NCBI GenBank assembly: GCA_019359315.1
Contig: JAHHHO010000030.1
Span: forward strand, 1 to 64,000
Length of the DNA stretch: 64,000 bases
Reading direction: 5' to 3'
Source of the DNA: Myxacorys californica WJT36-NPBG1
Lineage (GTDB): Bacteria; Cyanobacteriota; Cyanobacteriia; Leptolyngbyales; Leptolyngbyaceae
Shown here: positions 30,121 to 42,278 of the stretch, piece by piece
Layout: each line of letters opens with the position of its first letter
How positions within the stretch are numbered: position 1 is the stretch's first letter
Translations under genes and position numbers: made by a program
Notes under the pieces: model-generated
Databases searched by the model: none
The model's input: only the letters and a program-made list of their open reading frames with translations
Told to the model about the DNA's origin: nothing

Positions 30121-31185
30121 CTAAATCACCCCGACTGTCTTCCAAGCATTCTGAACGGCTTTCTTTTCATCACTGTCGCGTCCGTACAACTCACCCGCGA
30201 TCGTCACCGTCGTATTAGCAGCACGTTTGAAGTTGGATTGCGATCGCAGCCGATCGGTCAGCGCGATGTACCAAATTTTTCCGGCTTTCTCCCAAGCATA
30301 GCCGCCCATCTCGCTGGCTGCTAGATAAAAGGCGCGATTGGGAATTCCAGAGTTGATATGAACGCCTCCATTGTCTGCTTTTCCGGTATAAATTTTGCTC
30401 ATATCCGCAGGCTGAGGATCTTTGCCCAACACTTTATCGTCGTAAGCCGTTCCGGGCGCTTTCATCGATCGCAACGCCGTGCCGTCTACCTTGTCAGTTA
30501 AAAGTCCTGCGCCGATCAGCCAATCCGCTTCTTCGGCAGTCTGATTCAAGGTACGCTGCTTGATCAAGCTGCCAAACACGTCGGACATGGATTCATTTAG
30601 CGCGCCCGGTTGTCCCTTATAGACCAATCCAGCTTCGTGTTGCGTAACGCCGTGGGTTAGTTCGTGCCCAATAATATCAATCGAGATTGTAAAGCGATTG
30701 AACAACTCTCCGTCGCCATCACCATAGACCATCTGGCTTCCATTCCAGAAAGCGTTGTCATACTTCTGATCAAAATGCACTGTAGAATCTAGGCGCATTC
30801 CGAAGCTATCGATCGAGTTGCGCTCGAAAATGTCGTAGAAAAAGTCGTAGGTTGCGCCTGATCCATCGTAGGCTTCATCTACCATTACATCTCCGGTTGG
30901 TGGATCACCTTCTCCGCGCACTCGCTTTCCAGGAAGATCAGTTCCCGTACCCGCGTCAAAGATAGTGCGGCGCTTTTCTCCTGCGATCGCCACATTGAAG
31001 TTAAGTGCTCCAACGATCGCACGACGCTCCCGAAACTGCTCGGACGCCCGAATACTTTGCAGCGCCCATTCTTTTTGCGTCGAATCTCCGTTCAGAACAA
31101 TCTGATCGCTCATGTGAGGCGGCAGAATGCAGCAGATCGGACAAATATGATTGAGCGAAGGCTTACATCTCTTGTTTCTCGCCAT
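30121..31185 (-). CDS. Protealysin-like M4 zinc metallopeptidase
   Basis: A thermolysin-fold protease of 354 residues. Zinc ligands are His174 and His178 in HELTH and Glu198 in the GALNESMSD motif; Glu175 is the catalytic base. The transition-state His is in DNGGVHINSGIPNRAFY. The N-terminus has no signal peptide but a short precursor segment with CPICCILPPHM, the PPHM motif typical of protealysin-like short propeptides that are removed autocatalytically. It is probably cytoplasmic or exported by a non-Sec route. The adjacent emfourin gene supports a protease-inhibitor pair. Confidence 0.92.
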   Translation of the reverse strand: MARNKRCKPSLNHICPICCILPPHMSDQIVLNGDSTQKEWALQSIRASEQFRERRAIVGALNFNVAIAGEKRRTIFDAGTGTDLPGKRVRGEGDPPTGDVMVDEAYDGSGATYDFFYDIFERNSIDSFGMRLDSTVHFDQKYDNAFWNGSQMVYGDGDGELFNRFTISIDIIGHELTHGVTQHEAGLVYKGQPGALNESMSDVFGSLIKQRTLNQTAEEADWLIGAGLLTDKVDGTALRSMKAPGTAYDDKVLGKDPQPADMSKIYTGKADNGGVHINSGIPNRAFYLAASEMGGYAWEKAGKIWYIALTDRLRSQSNFKRAANTTVTIAGELYGRDSDEKKAVQNAWKTVGVI

Positions 31186-34987
<3,802 letters not shown>

Positions 34988-35012
34988 TTTGAGTTAAGCG
35001 AATAGGTTTAAG

Positions 35013-35050
35013 CCCCCGATCGCATCATGTGCGCTCTGGGGCCTTGTTTT
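35013..35050 (+). terminator. Terminator of apcE
   Basis: An 11-bp stem with two mismatches (35013-35023 with 35031-35041, outer CCCC/GGGG) and a 7-base loop, followed by CCTTGTTTT. It lies 26 bp after the apcE stop. Confidence 0.65.
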
Positions 35051-35092
35051 GAAAAACGGTTCCAAGTGCAGGTTTAAAGGTTTAAGAGTGTA

Positions 35093-36408
35093 CTAACTGC
35101 CATCTCTAAATTCACTAGAATCGTAATCGGGTAAACCTAGAGCTTGACGAAGATGCTCATCATAGACTCCCTCTTTGCAATCGTGAGATGTCAATTGTTC
35201 CTTCTTTAGGTTCTTTGATTGTCTAAAGTCAGGCTTCCATTTCTGCTCAGGCTTATTAGCTTCAGGGTGTTCAGCTAAATAAGCTGCTATCTCTTCTTTA
35301 TAACGCTCATTTTCTTCAGCTTCATGATCCTCCCAAGCTGACTGCATTTCCCAGTCCCAATGGCGGTGCTCCCAATATTTACTATCCCAAAAGATAGTTT
35401 ATGAAAGAATAGTGTCTTCTAAGTCAGCCTCTCTAAATACTGCTCCTTGTACATGCGCACAACTCAAGTCGGCTCCTTTAAGTATGGCGTCGCTAAAGTC
35501 AGCGTCATAGAGAAACGCACCGTTTAATTTTGCTTCCCTTAATTCGGCTCCATTCAACTTTGCTCTATTAAGGTTTGCATAATGCAAGCTTGCATTTATA
35601 AGATCAGCTTCTCCAAGGTCAGCGCCTTCAAGATCAACATCGCGAAGATTAGCACTTGTGAAAATAACTTCTTTAAGAGTAACTCCTGCAAGGTTAGCTC
35701 CCCTAAAATCAGCGTTTGAAAAGTTGCTGCCTGGGGGAAAATTGAATCCGCGAAGGTCAGCCTTTCTTAAATCAAGCGTTAGTCCTTCTTGATTTAGCTC
35801 AACCTGGCGTCTTCCTAAAACGTTTAAAATTCTTGAATTTGCTGCTTGTCATAGTTTGAGATGCTGCCTTTGGGCGTCTTATCGGAGGAGCGCGGAAGCT
35901 TCTCTCGAACATAAGCATTGAGAACCTTTATAATTGTCCATTGATCGTTGGGAGAATCTTTTGCAAGCCTCTCCAGCAGAAAGATTCCGCCTAGACATTC
36001 TACGGGTCTGCCAGTACTTAATTGTTCAACCGCTTTTGAAAAACGATCTGTAATGAGGCGCGATTCTGTGAGTTCAGATTCTTCTTTAAATTTTTCTTCG
36101 TCCTGCTCTAACTTTTTTTTAGCAATATTCAAATTTTTCTCCGCGATCGCAACAGTCTTACTAGCAACCCTAAAATTCAGATATAAAACGACACCACCCG
36201 TGATCGTAGCAACTGTTCCTAGACCACCAAAAATAGCCTTTGAAGTTTCTAATGATGCATTCAGTTTCTCTTTAGCAGTAGTCTTAGTATCCTGCTGAAC
36301 TGCTAACCAATTGGACGCAACGATACAAGAAAGCAATACCAGTGATCCAATGCCTAAAGATGCTATTGCAGTAGATAGCGTCGAAATTTCTCTTTTATAT
36401 CTGTTCAT
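35093..36408 (-). pseudogene. Broken pentapeptide-repeat membrane protein (frameshift and nonsense)
   Basis: Three minus-strand ORFs look like one ancestral gene. The first part (from ATG 36408 to a stop at 35824) has two membrane segments, a coiled coil (AEKNLNIAKKKLEQDEEKFK) and the block VECLGGIFLLERLAKDSPND, which normally leads into pentapeptide repeats. The repeats continue in another frame (RILNVLGRRQVELNQEG, then LRKADLRG and many A(D/N)LxG units) down to TAA at 35399. Adding one A near 35830 would join the frames. Beyond that TAA the same frame stays open (TIFWDSKYWEHRHWDW) into an acidic tail ending at 35093. A two-gene arrangement or a functional split protein cannot be fully excluded. 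Confidence 0.75.
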
Positions 36409-36607
36409 TAGGCATGATTGTAGTAAACGACGCCATGAGAAATAGTACAGGCTCCTATCATTGTGGAAACACAGCATATCCGTCAAGAAATTCAAGAGAA
36501 GTACCGCGATTGCTGAGTTCGTCGTCGCTCAAACGATAATCCTCATTTAAGCGATCGCTTAAACCATCCAAGTACAATACTTAAAGAACATTCAGGTTTG
36601 TACCACC

Positions 36608-36886
36608 ATGCAAAGCTATTCCCTGAAAGAAGTTCGTGAATTGCAAGACGAAGTTTTAGAGAAAGCTGCCGTTGAGCCAATTCTGCTGACGGAAGAATCT
36701 AAACCGGGCTATGTCATCATGTCGGCTCAAAATTACCAGCAGTTGCTCGATAAACTGACGGCTTTAGAAGATCGTGCATTGGGTCAACTAGCAGAAACGG
36801 CGCTCAAAAATTCTCAGATGGTAGGTGTGGAGACTTTTACAGCCGAGCTTCAACGTTTAGCGAATTTGGAAAGTAGCGATTTGTAG
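36608..36886 (+). CDS. Phd/YefM-type antitoxin
   Basis: A 92-residue antitoxin of a type II system. The N-terminal DNA-binding part (MQSYSLKEVRELQDEVLEKA) and the strand PILLTEESKPGYVIMSAQNY match the Phd/YefM fold, where the protein binds its own operator. The acidic, helical C-terminus would wrap the toxin. The stop codon is one base before the toxin ATG, the typical coupled arrangement, so the pair is probably autoregulated from a promoter upstream of 36608. Confidence 0.85.
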   Translation: MQSYSLKEVRELQDEVLEKAAVEPILLTEESKPGYVIMSAQNYQQLLDKLTALEDRALGQLAETALKNSQMVGVETFTAELQRLANLESSDL

Positions 36887-36887
36887 C

Positions 36888-37169
36888 ATGGCAAAGCTAG
36901 ATGGTCTTGAGACTGTTCTCGATTTTCTAAAAGGATTACAGCCGAAAATCGTTGCCCAAATTGCTAAAAAAGTATTAGCACTTAATATCGATCCGCGACC
37001 CGCAGACAGCAAAGAGTTAATCGGATATCCAGGATGCTACCGTGTGGACAGTGGCGAATATCGAATTATTTATCGCTTTGATGCTGAGGAAGACTTGGTA
37101 GAAGTCATCCTAGTGGGTAAGCGGAATGACGATGAAGTGTATAAACAACTGAAGCGGTTTTTAGGATAG
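36888..37169 (+). CDS. RelE/ParE-superfamily toxin
   Basis: A 93-residue toxin partner. It has the helical hairpin followed by a sheet seen in RelE/ParE proteins: KKVLALNIDPRPADSKELIG, GCYRVDSGEYRIIYRFD and VEVILVGKRNDDEVYKQL. The G-Y-R-x-x-x-G-x-Y-R-I-I-Y pattern is the family hallmark. Whether it cuts mRNA on ribosomes (RelE) or poisons gyrase (ParE) cannot be told from the sequence; the C-terminal KR-NDDEVY is closer to RelE-type. It is translationally coupled to the upstream antitoxin. Confidence 0.87.
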   Translation: MAKLDGLETVLDFLKGLQPKIVAQIAKKVLALNIDPRPADSKELIGYPGCYRVDSGEYRIIYRFDAEEDLVEVILVGKRNDDEVYKQLKRFLG

Positions 37170-37229
37170 ATAGCTTGTGATGCGATCGACATTGCCAAGC
37201 TCTGAAAGATTGCCCTGCCTACAGGCTCC

Positions 37230-38654
37230 CTAACCGCGACCAAATCGTAAGGTCATAAAAACGAACCGAGCAATAAAGATACTCGCAATGATCCAAGTGG
37301 CGATCGGAACTTCCCGCGCCTTGCCTTGAAACGTTTTTAAGATTGGATACGTGATGAAGCCGATCGCTAATCCTTCTGCGATCGAGTAGGTGAGTGGGAT
37401 CATAAAAACCGTGAGAAACGCTGAGATTGTCTCTGCCATGTCATCCCAGTGGATTTCTCTCACCTCCACTAACATCATGGCTCCCACAATCACCAACGTA
37501 GGAGTTGTCGCAAAAGCAGGAATCGCTTTGAAGAGCGGAATGAAAAATAGCGCGATCGCAAATAACGCAGCAATGACGATCGCTGTAAATCCTGTCCGGC
37601 CTCCCTCAATGACCCCGGCTACAGATTCAACATATGTCGTTACGCTAGACGTTCCAACCAATGGACCTACGGTGGTTGCTACGGCGTCTGCCATCAGCGC
37701 TCTATTTGCTCTCGGTAACTCGCCATCAGCACCGATATATCCTGCTCGCATTCCGACGCCAGTGAGGGTGCCAATCGTGTCAAAAATGTCCACAAACAGA
37801 AACACAAACAGAACGGCTAACCAGTCGATAAAGTTCTGCCCATTCAGGCGAGATAGCCCCCCGATCGCGTGTCCGACAATATCTTTTGGCAATTCTGGAA
37901 AGGCAAACAATTCGGTTGGCATGGGTGCAACTCCGAAGATCCAGGCAAGCCCCGCGGTGATCAAAATTCCCAATAACAGCGCCCCTCTGATTCGTCGCAC
38001 TACCAGTGCTCCTGTGATTAATAGTCCTATTGCTGCCAGTAGAGTATTCGGCTGAGCGAAGGTTCCAAACGCTGTCTTCGTCGCGTCATTGGCAACAATC
38101 AGTCCCGCCCCGCCTGCGGCGACATCACCCGACAAGCCGATATAAGCAATGAATAACCCAATTCCACCGGCTGTAGCGTGTTTGAGGGAAACAGGAATCG
38201 CCGTAATCAGCAACCGCCGAACATCGGTGAACGTCAGAATGATGAATATAATTCCTTGAACAAACACGCAGGACAGCGCAAGTCGCCAATCAATTTTGAG
38301 TCCGATTACGACAGAGAAGGCGAAAAAGGCATTTGTGCCCATGCCGGGAGCGAGTCCAAACGGGTAGTTGGCAAACATGCCCATGCAAAATGTACCGATC
38401 GCGGCGGCGATCGCAGTTGCAACCGCAAGCTGAGCGAACAAATCGCCCGATGTTTGAAGAAAGATTGCATTTGAGAGAATAATCGGATTGACGACTAGGA
38501 TGTATCCCATTGTCATAAACGTAGTGATGCCCGCTAAAATCTCGGTGCGAAAGTTGGTTTTGTAATAGCCAAATCTGAAGTAACGAGCGATCGCGGCTTG
38601 CCAACGAGTGTAAGACGGATCGCTGGGGGGACGCTCGGAATCGAATGAACTCAT
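37230..38654 (-). CDS. NCS2-family purine permease (AzgA type)
   Basis: A 474-residue membrane carrier of the AzgA/PbuG branch of NCS2, importing guanine, hypoxanthine or adenine with protons. The signature N-terminus EILAGITTFMTMGYILVVNP and the GLAPGMGTNAFFAF helix (GxxPGMGxNAxF) are present, as are DIFDTIGTLTGVG and SSVTTYVESVAGV, which carry substrate-binding Glu/Asp residues in the family. It is divergent from a guanine deaminase gene (214 bp between the starts), which supports a purine-salvage role. Confidence 0.93.
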   Translation of the reverse strand: MSSFDSERPPSDPSYTRWQAAIARYFRFGYYKTNFRTEILAGITTFMTMGYILVVNPIILSNAIFLQTSGDLFAQLAVATAIAAAIGTFCMGMFANYPFGLAPGMGTNAFFAFSVVIGLKIDWRLALSCVFVQGIIFIILTFTDVRRLLITAIPVSLKHATAGGIGLFIAYIGLSGDVAAGGAGLIVANDATKTAFGTFAQPNTLLAAIGLLITGALVVRRIRGALLLGILITAGLAWIFGVAPMPTELFAFPELPKDIVGHAIGGLSRLNGQNFIDWLAVLFVFLFVDIFDTIGTLTGVGMRAGYIGADGELPRANRALMADAVATTVGPLVGTSSVTTYVESVAGVIEGGRTGFTAIVIAALFAIALFFIPLFKAIPAFATTPTLVIVGAMMLVEVREIHWDDMAETISAFLTVFMIPLTYSIAEGLAIGFITYPILKTFQGKAREVPIATWIIASIFIARFVFMTLRFGRG

Positions 38655-38868
38655 CTGTTAGCGCTCCGGATTTGAGTATGATTCCTACATTAGTGAAATT
38701 TAGAGGTCGCTTGTAGCCCCTTATTCTATTTTCTTGATAAAGGTTTGATTGTTCTTTTCACTACCTATTGAGAGAATAAACTGATTCACAACTGTAGATC
38801 AATCGCTCTATTTCACTAGTAAAATCGCTCTAAACAAGCATTAGCTGTAATTGATTTTGAGTAAGCTT

Positions 38869-40227
38869 ATGCCGTCAGCAAGCAGTCAGTCACCTCAGGC
38901 AATTCGGGGCGCTTTTCTTGATTTTGTGAACGACCCATTTTATGTATCTGATGCAGAAAGTGTGCGCTATATTCCTGACGGATTGCTGATTGTGGAGAAG
39001 GGCGCGATCGCAGACTTTGGATCGTATGCTGATCTGCAAGCCAAATATTCTCAAGTTGAAATCGTAACGTATCCTGGCAAGATCATTATGCCGGGATTTA
39101 TTGATACTCACATTCACTACCCGCAATCCGAAATGATTGCCGCTTACGGAGAGCAGCTTCTGGAGTGGCTCAATAAATATACCTTTCCAACAGAACGAAA
39201 GTTTCGAGATAAAGCTTATGCTCAAACCATTGCTTCCCTATTTTTAGATGAATTGCTAAAGAATGGAACCACCACTGCTTTGGTGTTTGCGACCGTTCAT
39301 CCTCAATCGGTTGATGCTTTTTTTGAGGAGGCGAGCCGTCGTAACCTGCGAATGATTTCAGGAAAAGTATTGATGGATCGAAATGCCCCTGACTATCTGA
39401 CTGACACGCCCGAAACTGCTTACGAAGAGAGCAAACAACTGATTCAAAAATGGCATAACAACGGTCGTTTACTGTATGCAATTACGCCCCGATTTGCCAT
39501 TACTTCCACTCATGAACAACTGCGTTTAGCCGGAAAACTGCTGCAAGAATTTCCTGATGTTTATCTGCACACACATCTTTCCGAAAATCTTAAAGAAGTA
39601 GAGTGGGTTGCCGAACTTTTTCCGGAGTGTAAGAACTATCTTGATGTGTACGATCGCGCTGGGCTAGTTGGAGAAAAATCAGTGTTTGCCCACGGAATCC
39701 ACTTGAGCGAGGATGAGTTCAAACGCCTATCCGCCGCAAAAGCGGCGCTCTCCTTTTGTCCAACCTCAAACCTATTTTTGGGCAGTGGACTGTTCAAACT
39801 GCACAAAGCCAAGTCCCTCAATCAGCCTATAAAAGTGGGGCTGGGAACCGATGTTGGCGGGGGAACTAGTTTCTCAATGCTGCACACTCTAAACGAAGCC
39901 TATAAAGTAGCCCAGCTTCAGACCCAATCTCTCTCCGCTTTCAAAGCATTATTCTTAGCCACGCTCGGAGGGGCAAGAGCACTCTCGTTAGAAGACAAAC
40001 TGGGTAACTTCGATCCAGGTAAAGAGGCAGATTTTGTAGTTCTAGACTTGCAAGCAACGTCGATCATGGCAACTCGCACGGGAGGTTTATCTACCCGATT
40101 AGCACAAGGCTCAACAGAGACGGAATTGCGAGAAGAACTGGCAGAAAAAGTGTTTGGCATGATGATGTTAGGTGACGATCGCGCTATTCATGCCGTTTAT
40201 ATTGCGGGTGAATTGGTACACCGTTGA
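38869..40227 (+). CDS. guaD: Guanine deaminase
   Basis: Converts guanine to xanthine and ammonia. With the ATG at 38869 (MPSASSQSPQ; a TTG six codons earlier is possible) the protein has 452 residues. The amidohydrolase motif PGFIDTHIHYPQ carries two zinc-ligand histidines. Substrate residues match known guanine deaminases (EWLNKYTFPTERKF). The later ligands are in HTHLSEN, FAHGIHLS, and LGTDVGGGTSFSM with the final Asp. Its partner across the divergent promoter is the AzgA-type permease, and a Rieske oxygenase gene follows 137 bp downstream. Confidence 0.95.
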   Translation: MPSASSQSPQAIRGAFLDFVNDPFYVSDAESVRYIPDGLLIVEKGAIADFGSYADLQAKYSQVEIVTYPGKIIMPGFIDTHIHYPQSEMIAAYGEQLLEWLNKYTFPTERKFRDKAYAQTIASLFLDELLKNGTTTALVFATVHPQSVDAFFEEASRRNLRMISGKVLMDRNAPDYLTDTPETAYEESKQLIQKWHNNGRLLYAITPRFAITSTHEQLRLAGKLLQEFPDVYLHTHLSENLKEVEWVAELFPECKNYLDVYDRAGLVGEKSVFAHGIHLSEDEFKRLSAAKAALSFCPTSNLFLGSGLFKLHKAKSLNQPIKVGLGTDVGGGTSFSMLHTLNEAYKVAQLQTQSLSAFKALFLATLGGARALSLEDKLGNFDPGKEADFVVLDLQATSIMATRTGGLSTRLAQGSTETELREELAEKVFGMMMLGDDRAIHAVYIAGELVHR

Positions 40228-40364
40228 TCGCTTTACAGAAGTTCGTCGGAATTAAATTTTACTGTTCAGTAGCAAAGGTAACTGCGATCGCGCCTCTCAC
40301 GCCTGATATTGTATAGCCTACATGTTGCTGTCCGTGCGTGTTCTGTTGTCAGCCGTCATAACAT

Positions 40365-41399
40365 ATGGTTAACACCGTTCAAAAAGCGACCTATCCCAGA
40401 GGGTGTACCTTTGCCCCATCCGATTGGGATGCCCTAGCTCCGTTTTGGTATCCGATCGCATTTAGCCGCGAGGTCAACGAGCAGCCGATCGCAGCAACGC
40501 TGCTCGACCAGCGCTTGGTCATTTGGAGAACCTCGACGGGTGTATCAGTGGCAAATGACCTGTGTCTGCATCGCGGCGTTCCCCTCAGTATGGGACACCT
40601 TAGCGACGATCAACTGGTGTGTAAGTATCACGGCTTTCACTACACGGCAGACGGACGCTGTGCGCTGATTCCAGCCGATCCAGCGGCCAGCATTTCCGCA
40701 AAACTTTGTCTCAAAACGTATCCCGTTAAAGAAGCCTACGGCTTGATTTGGACTTCTCTGGCGGGAGGTGAACCTCCCTTGCCTGAGTTTCACGAGTGGA
40801 ATGACCCGCACTATCAGCAAATTCTGCCCAGTGCTGTCGATCTCGATGCGGCCTCAGGGCGACAGATGGAAGGCTTTCTGGACGTGGCTCACTTTGCCTG
40901 GGTTCATGCCGAGTCGTTTGGCGATCGCAACAATCCGCTGGTTCCCCGCTATGAGGTGGAGCAGACCGCAACCGGGATTTGCGCCAAATATCTCAGTACC
41001 GTCAGCAATTTTCCCAAAGGGTTGCAAGATTTAGCGCCTCCTGACTTTCAATGGCTGCGTGTGTTTGAAGTCTTTTTTCCGTTTACCGCTCGGCTCAGGG
41101 TTCATTTTCCAAACGACGGACGGCTTTGCATCCTCAACGCGGCCTCTCCCGTTTCTGCCCGCAAGACACGGGTATTTTGCCCGATTTGCCGCAACTTTGA
41201 TCAAGACATGCCGCTAGAGCCAGTGTACGAATTCAACTATCAGATCTTTGCTGAAGACAAGGAAGTGGTAGAGGCGCAGTATCCGGAAGATTTGCCGCTC
41301 GATCTGTGTGCAGAGTTTCATATTGGGGCAGATCAAACCTCGATCGCCTACCGCCGAGGATTAGCCAATCTTGGACTCGGTAGATCCTACACGAGTTGA
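40365..41399 (+). CDS. Rieske [2Fe-2S] oxygenase, alpha-subunit type
   Basis: A 344-residue mononuclear iron oxygenase. The N-terminal Rieske domain shows the cluster ligands CLHRGVPLSMG and CKYHGFHY (CxH...CxxH). The catalytic domain has the helix MEGFLDVAHFAWVHAESFGD, containing the D-x2-H-x4-H iron ligands of the family (D-V-A-H-F-A-W-V-H). The length fits single-component VanA/NdmA-like demethylases or the PaO/TIC55-like group. No ferredoxin reductase gene is adjacent. The position after guanine deaminase and a purine permease raises the possibility of a purine-related substrate, which is inference only. Confidence 0.9.
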   Translation: MVNTVQKATYPRGCTFAPSDWDALAPFWYPIAFSREVNEQPIAATLLDQRLVIWRTSTGVSVANDLCLHRGVPLSMGHLSDDQLVCKYHGFHYTADGRCALIPADPAASISAKLCLKTYPVKEAYGLIWTSLAGGEPPLPEFHEWNDPHYQQILPSAVDLDAASGRQMEGFLDVAHFAWVHAESFGDRNNPLVPRYEVEQTATGICAKYLSTVSNFPKGLQDLAPPDFQWLRVFEVFFPFTARLRVHFPNDGRLCILNAASPVSARKTRVFCPICRNFDQDMPLEPVYEFNYQIFAEDKEVVEAQYPEDLPLDLCAEFHIGADQTSIAYRRGLANLGLGRSYTS

Positions 41400-41513
41400 G
41401 GAAAATCTCACTCCAATCTTTTCTACCCTCTAATCTCCAATCTAAGAGGGATGAATCATAGAGTTTATAGCCCTACAACTAAAGGGTCTTTGCGCTTCGT
41501 TTGATCTACAGCT

Positions 41514-42266
41514 ATGGGTGTGAGAAAACTGGTACCACTCACAGTGACACCAGAACTTCAGCAGAAGTTGATTCAAATTCACGATCGACTTTGCCAAGAA
41601 TATGAGTGCCCAATCGCCTATTTTCACGATCTTGATCCGTTGAGTGAATTAGTGTCTGCGCTGCTTTCTCATCGGACTCGCAATGCCGATTCTGCCCATG
41701 CCTTTGCTCAACTGCGAGAACAGTTTGAAACTTGGGAAGCGGTTCGAGATGCGCCTGTAAAAGACGTTGAAGCCGCGATCGCACGGGCAACTTGGGCAGA
41801 TCAAAAAGCGCCACGAATTCAACAGGTTTTGAAATTGATTAGCGATCTTCTCAGCCGTGATCACCCTACTGCTCCGCTTTCTCTAGACTTTCTGGCAGAA
41901 ATGACTGAAATTGAAGCTAGAGCATGGCTAGAAGCCCTTCCCGGCGTTGGACCAAAAACGAGTGCCGCCGTTCTTTCGTTTAGCTGCTTACGGCGTCGTG
42001 CCCTTCCTGTGGATAGTCACCATCATCGCGTTGCGTGTCGTTTAGGTCTCATTCCTGCCAGCGTTGCCGTCGGACCGTCTCATGCCATTCTCGAATCCCA
42101 ATTGCCTGCAGAGTGGGATGCTCAACAGGTTTACGACAACCATGAAGTGCTAATGCTGCATGGGCAGCGCTGTTGTTATTATCAAAAACCAGCGTGCGAT
42201 CGCTGTGTCGTTCTAGATCTCTGTCCGTTTGGTCAAAAGGGCTACACGTCGAAGACTGGCGGGTAG
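41514..42266 (+). CDS. nth: Endonuclease III-type DNA glycosylase (HhH-GPD)
   Basis: A base-excision repair glycosylase/lyase, 250 residues. The helix-hairpin-helix LEALPGVGPKTSAAVL contains the catalytic Lys, and VDSHHHRVACRLGL contains the catalytic Asp (LPGVGxKTA and VDTH in E. coli Nth). The C-terminal cluster CYYQKPACDRCVVLDLC matches C-x6-C-x2-C-x5-C for a [4Fe-4S] cluster. The sequence departs from classical Nth in several places and could be one of the two Nth-like paralogues in cyanobacteria. It ends 12 bp from the convergent membrane-protein gene. Confidence 0.9.
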   Translation: MGVRKLVPLTVTPELQQKLIQIHDRLCQEYECPIAYFHDLDPLSELVSALLSHRTRNADSAHAFAQLREQFETWEAVRDAPVKDVEAAIARATWADQKAPRIQQVLKLISDLLSRDHPTAPLSLDFLAEMTEIEARAWLEALPGVGPKTSAAVLSFSCLRRRALPVDSHHHRVACRLGLIPASVAVGPSHAILESQLPAEWDAQQVYDNHEVLMLHGQRCCYYQKPACDRCVVLDLCPFGQKGYTSKTGG

Positions 42267-42278
42267 AGAGTCACCGAA

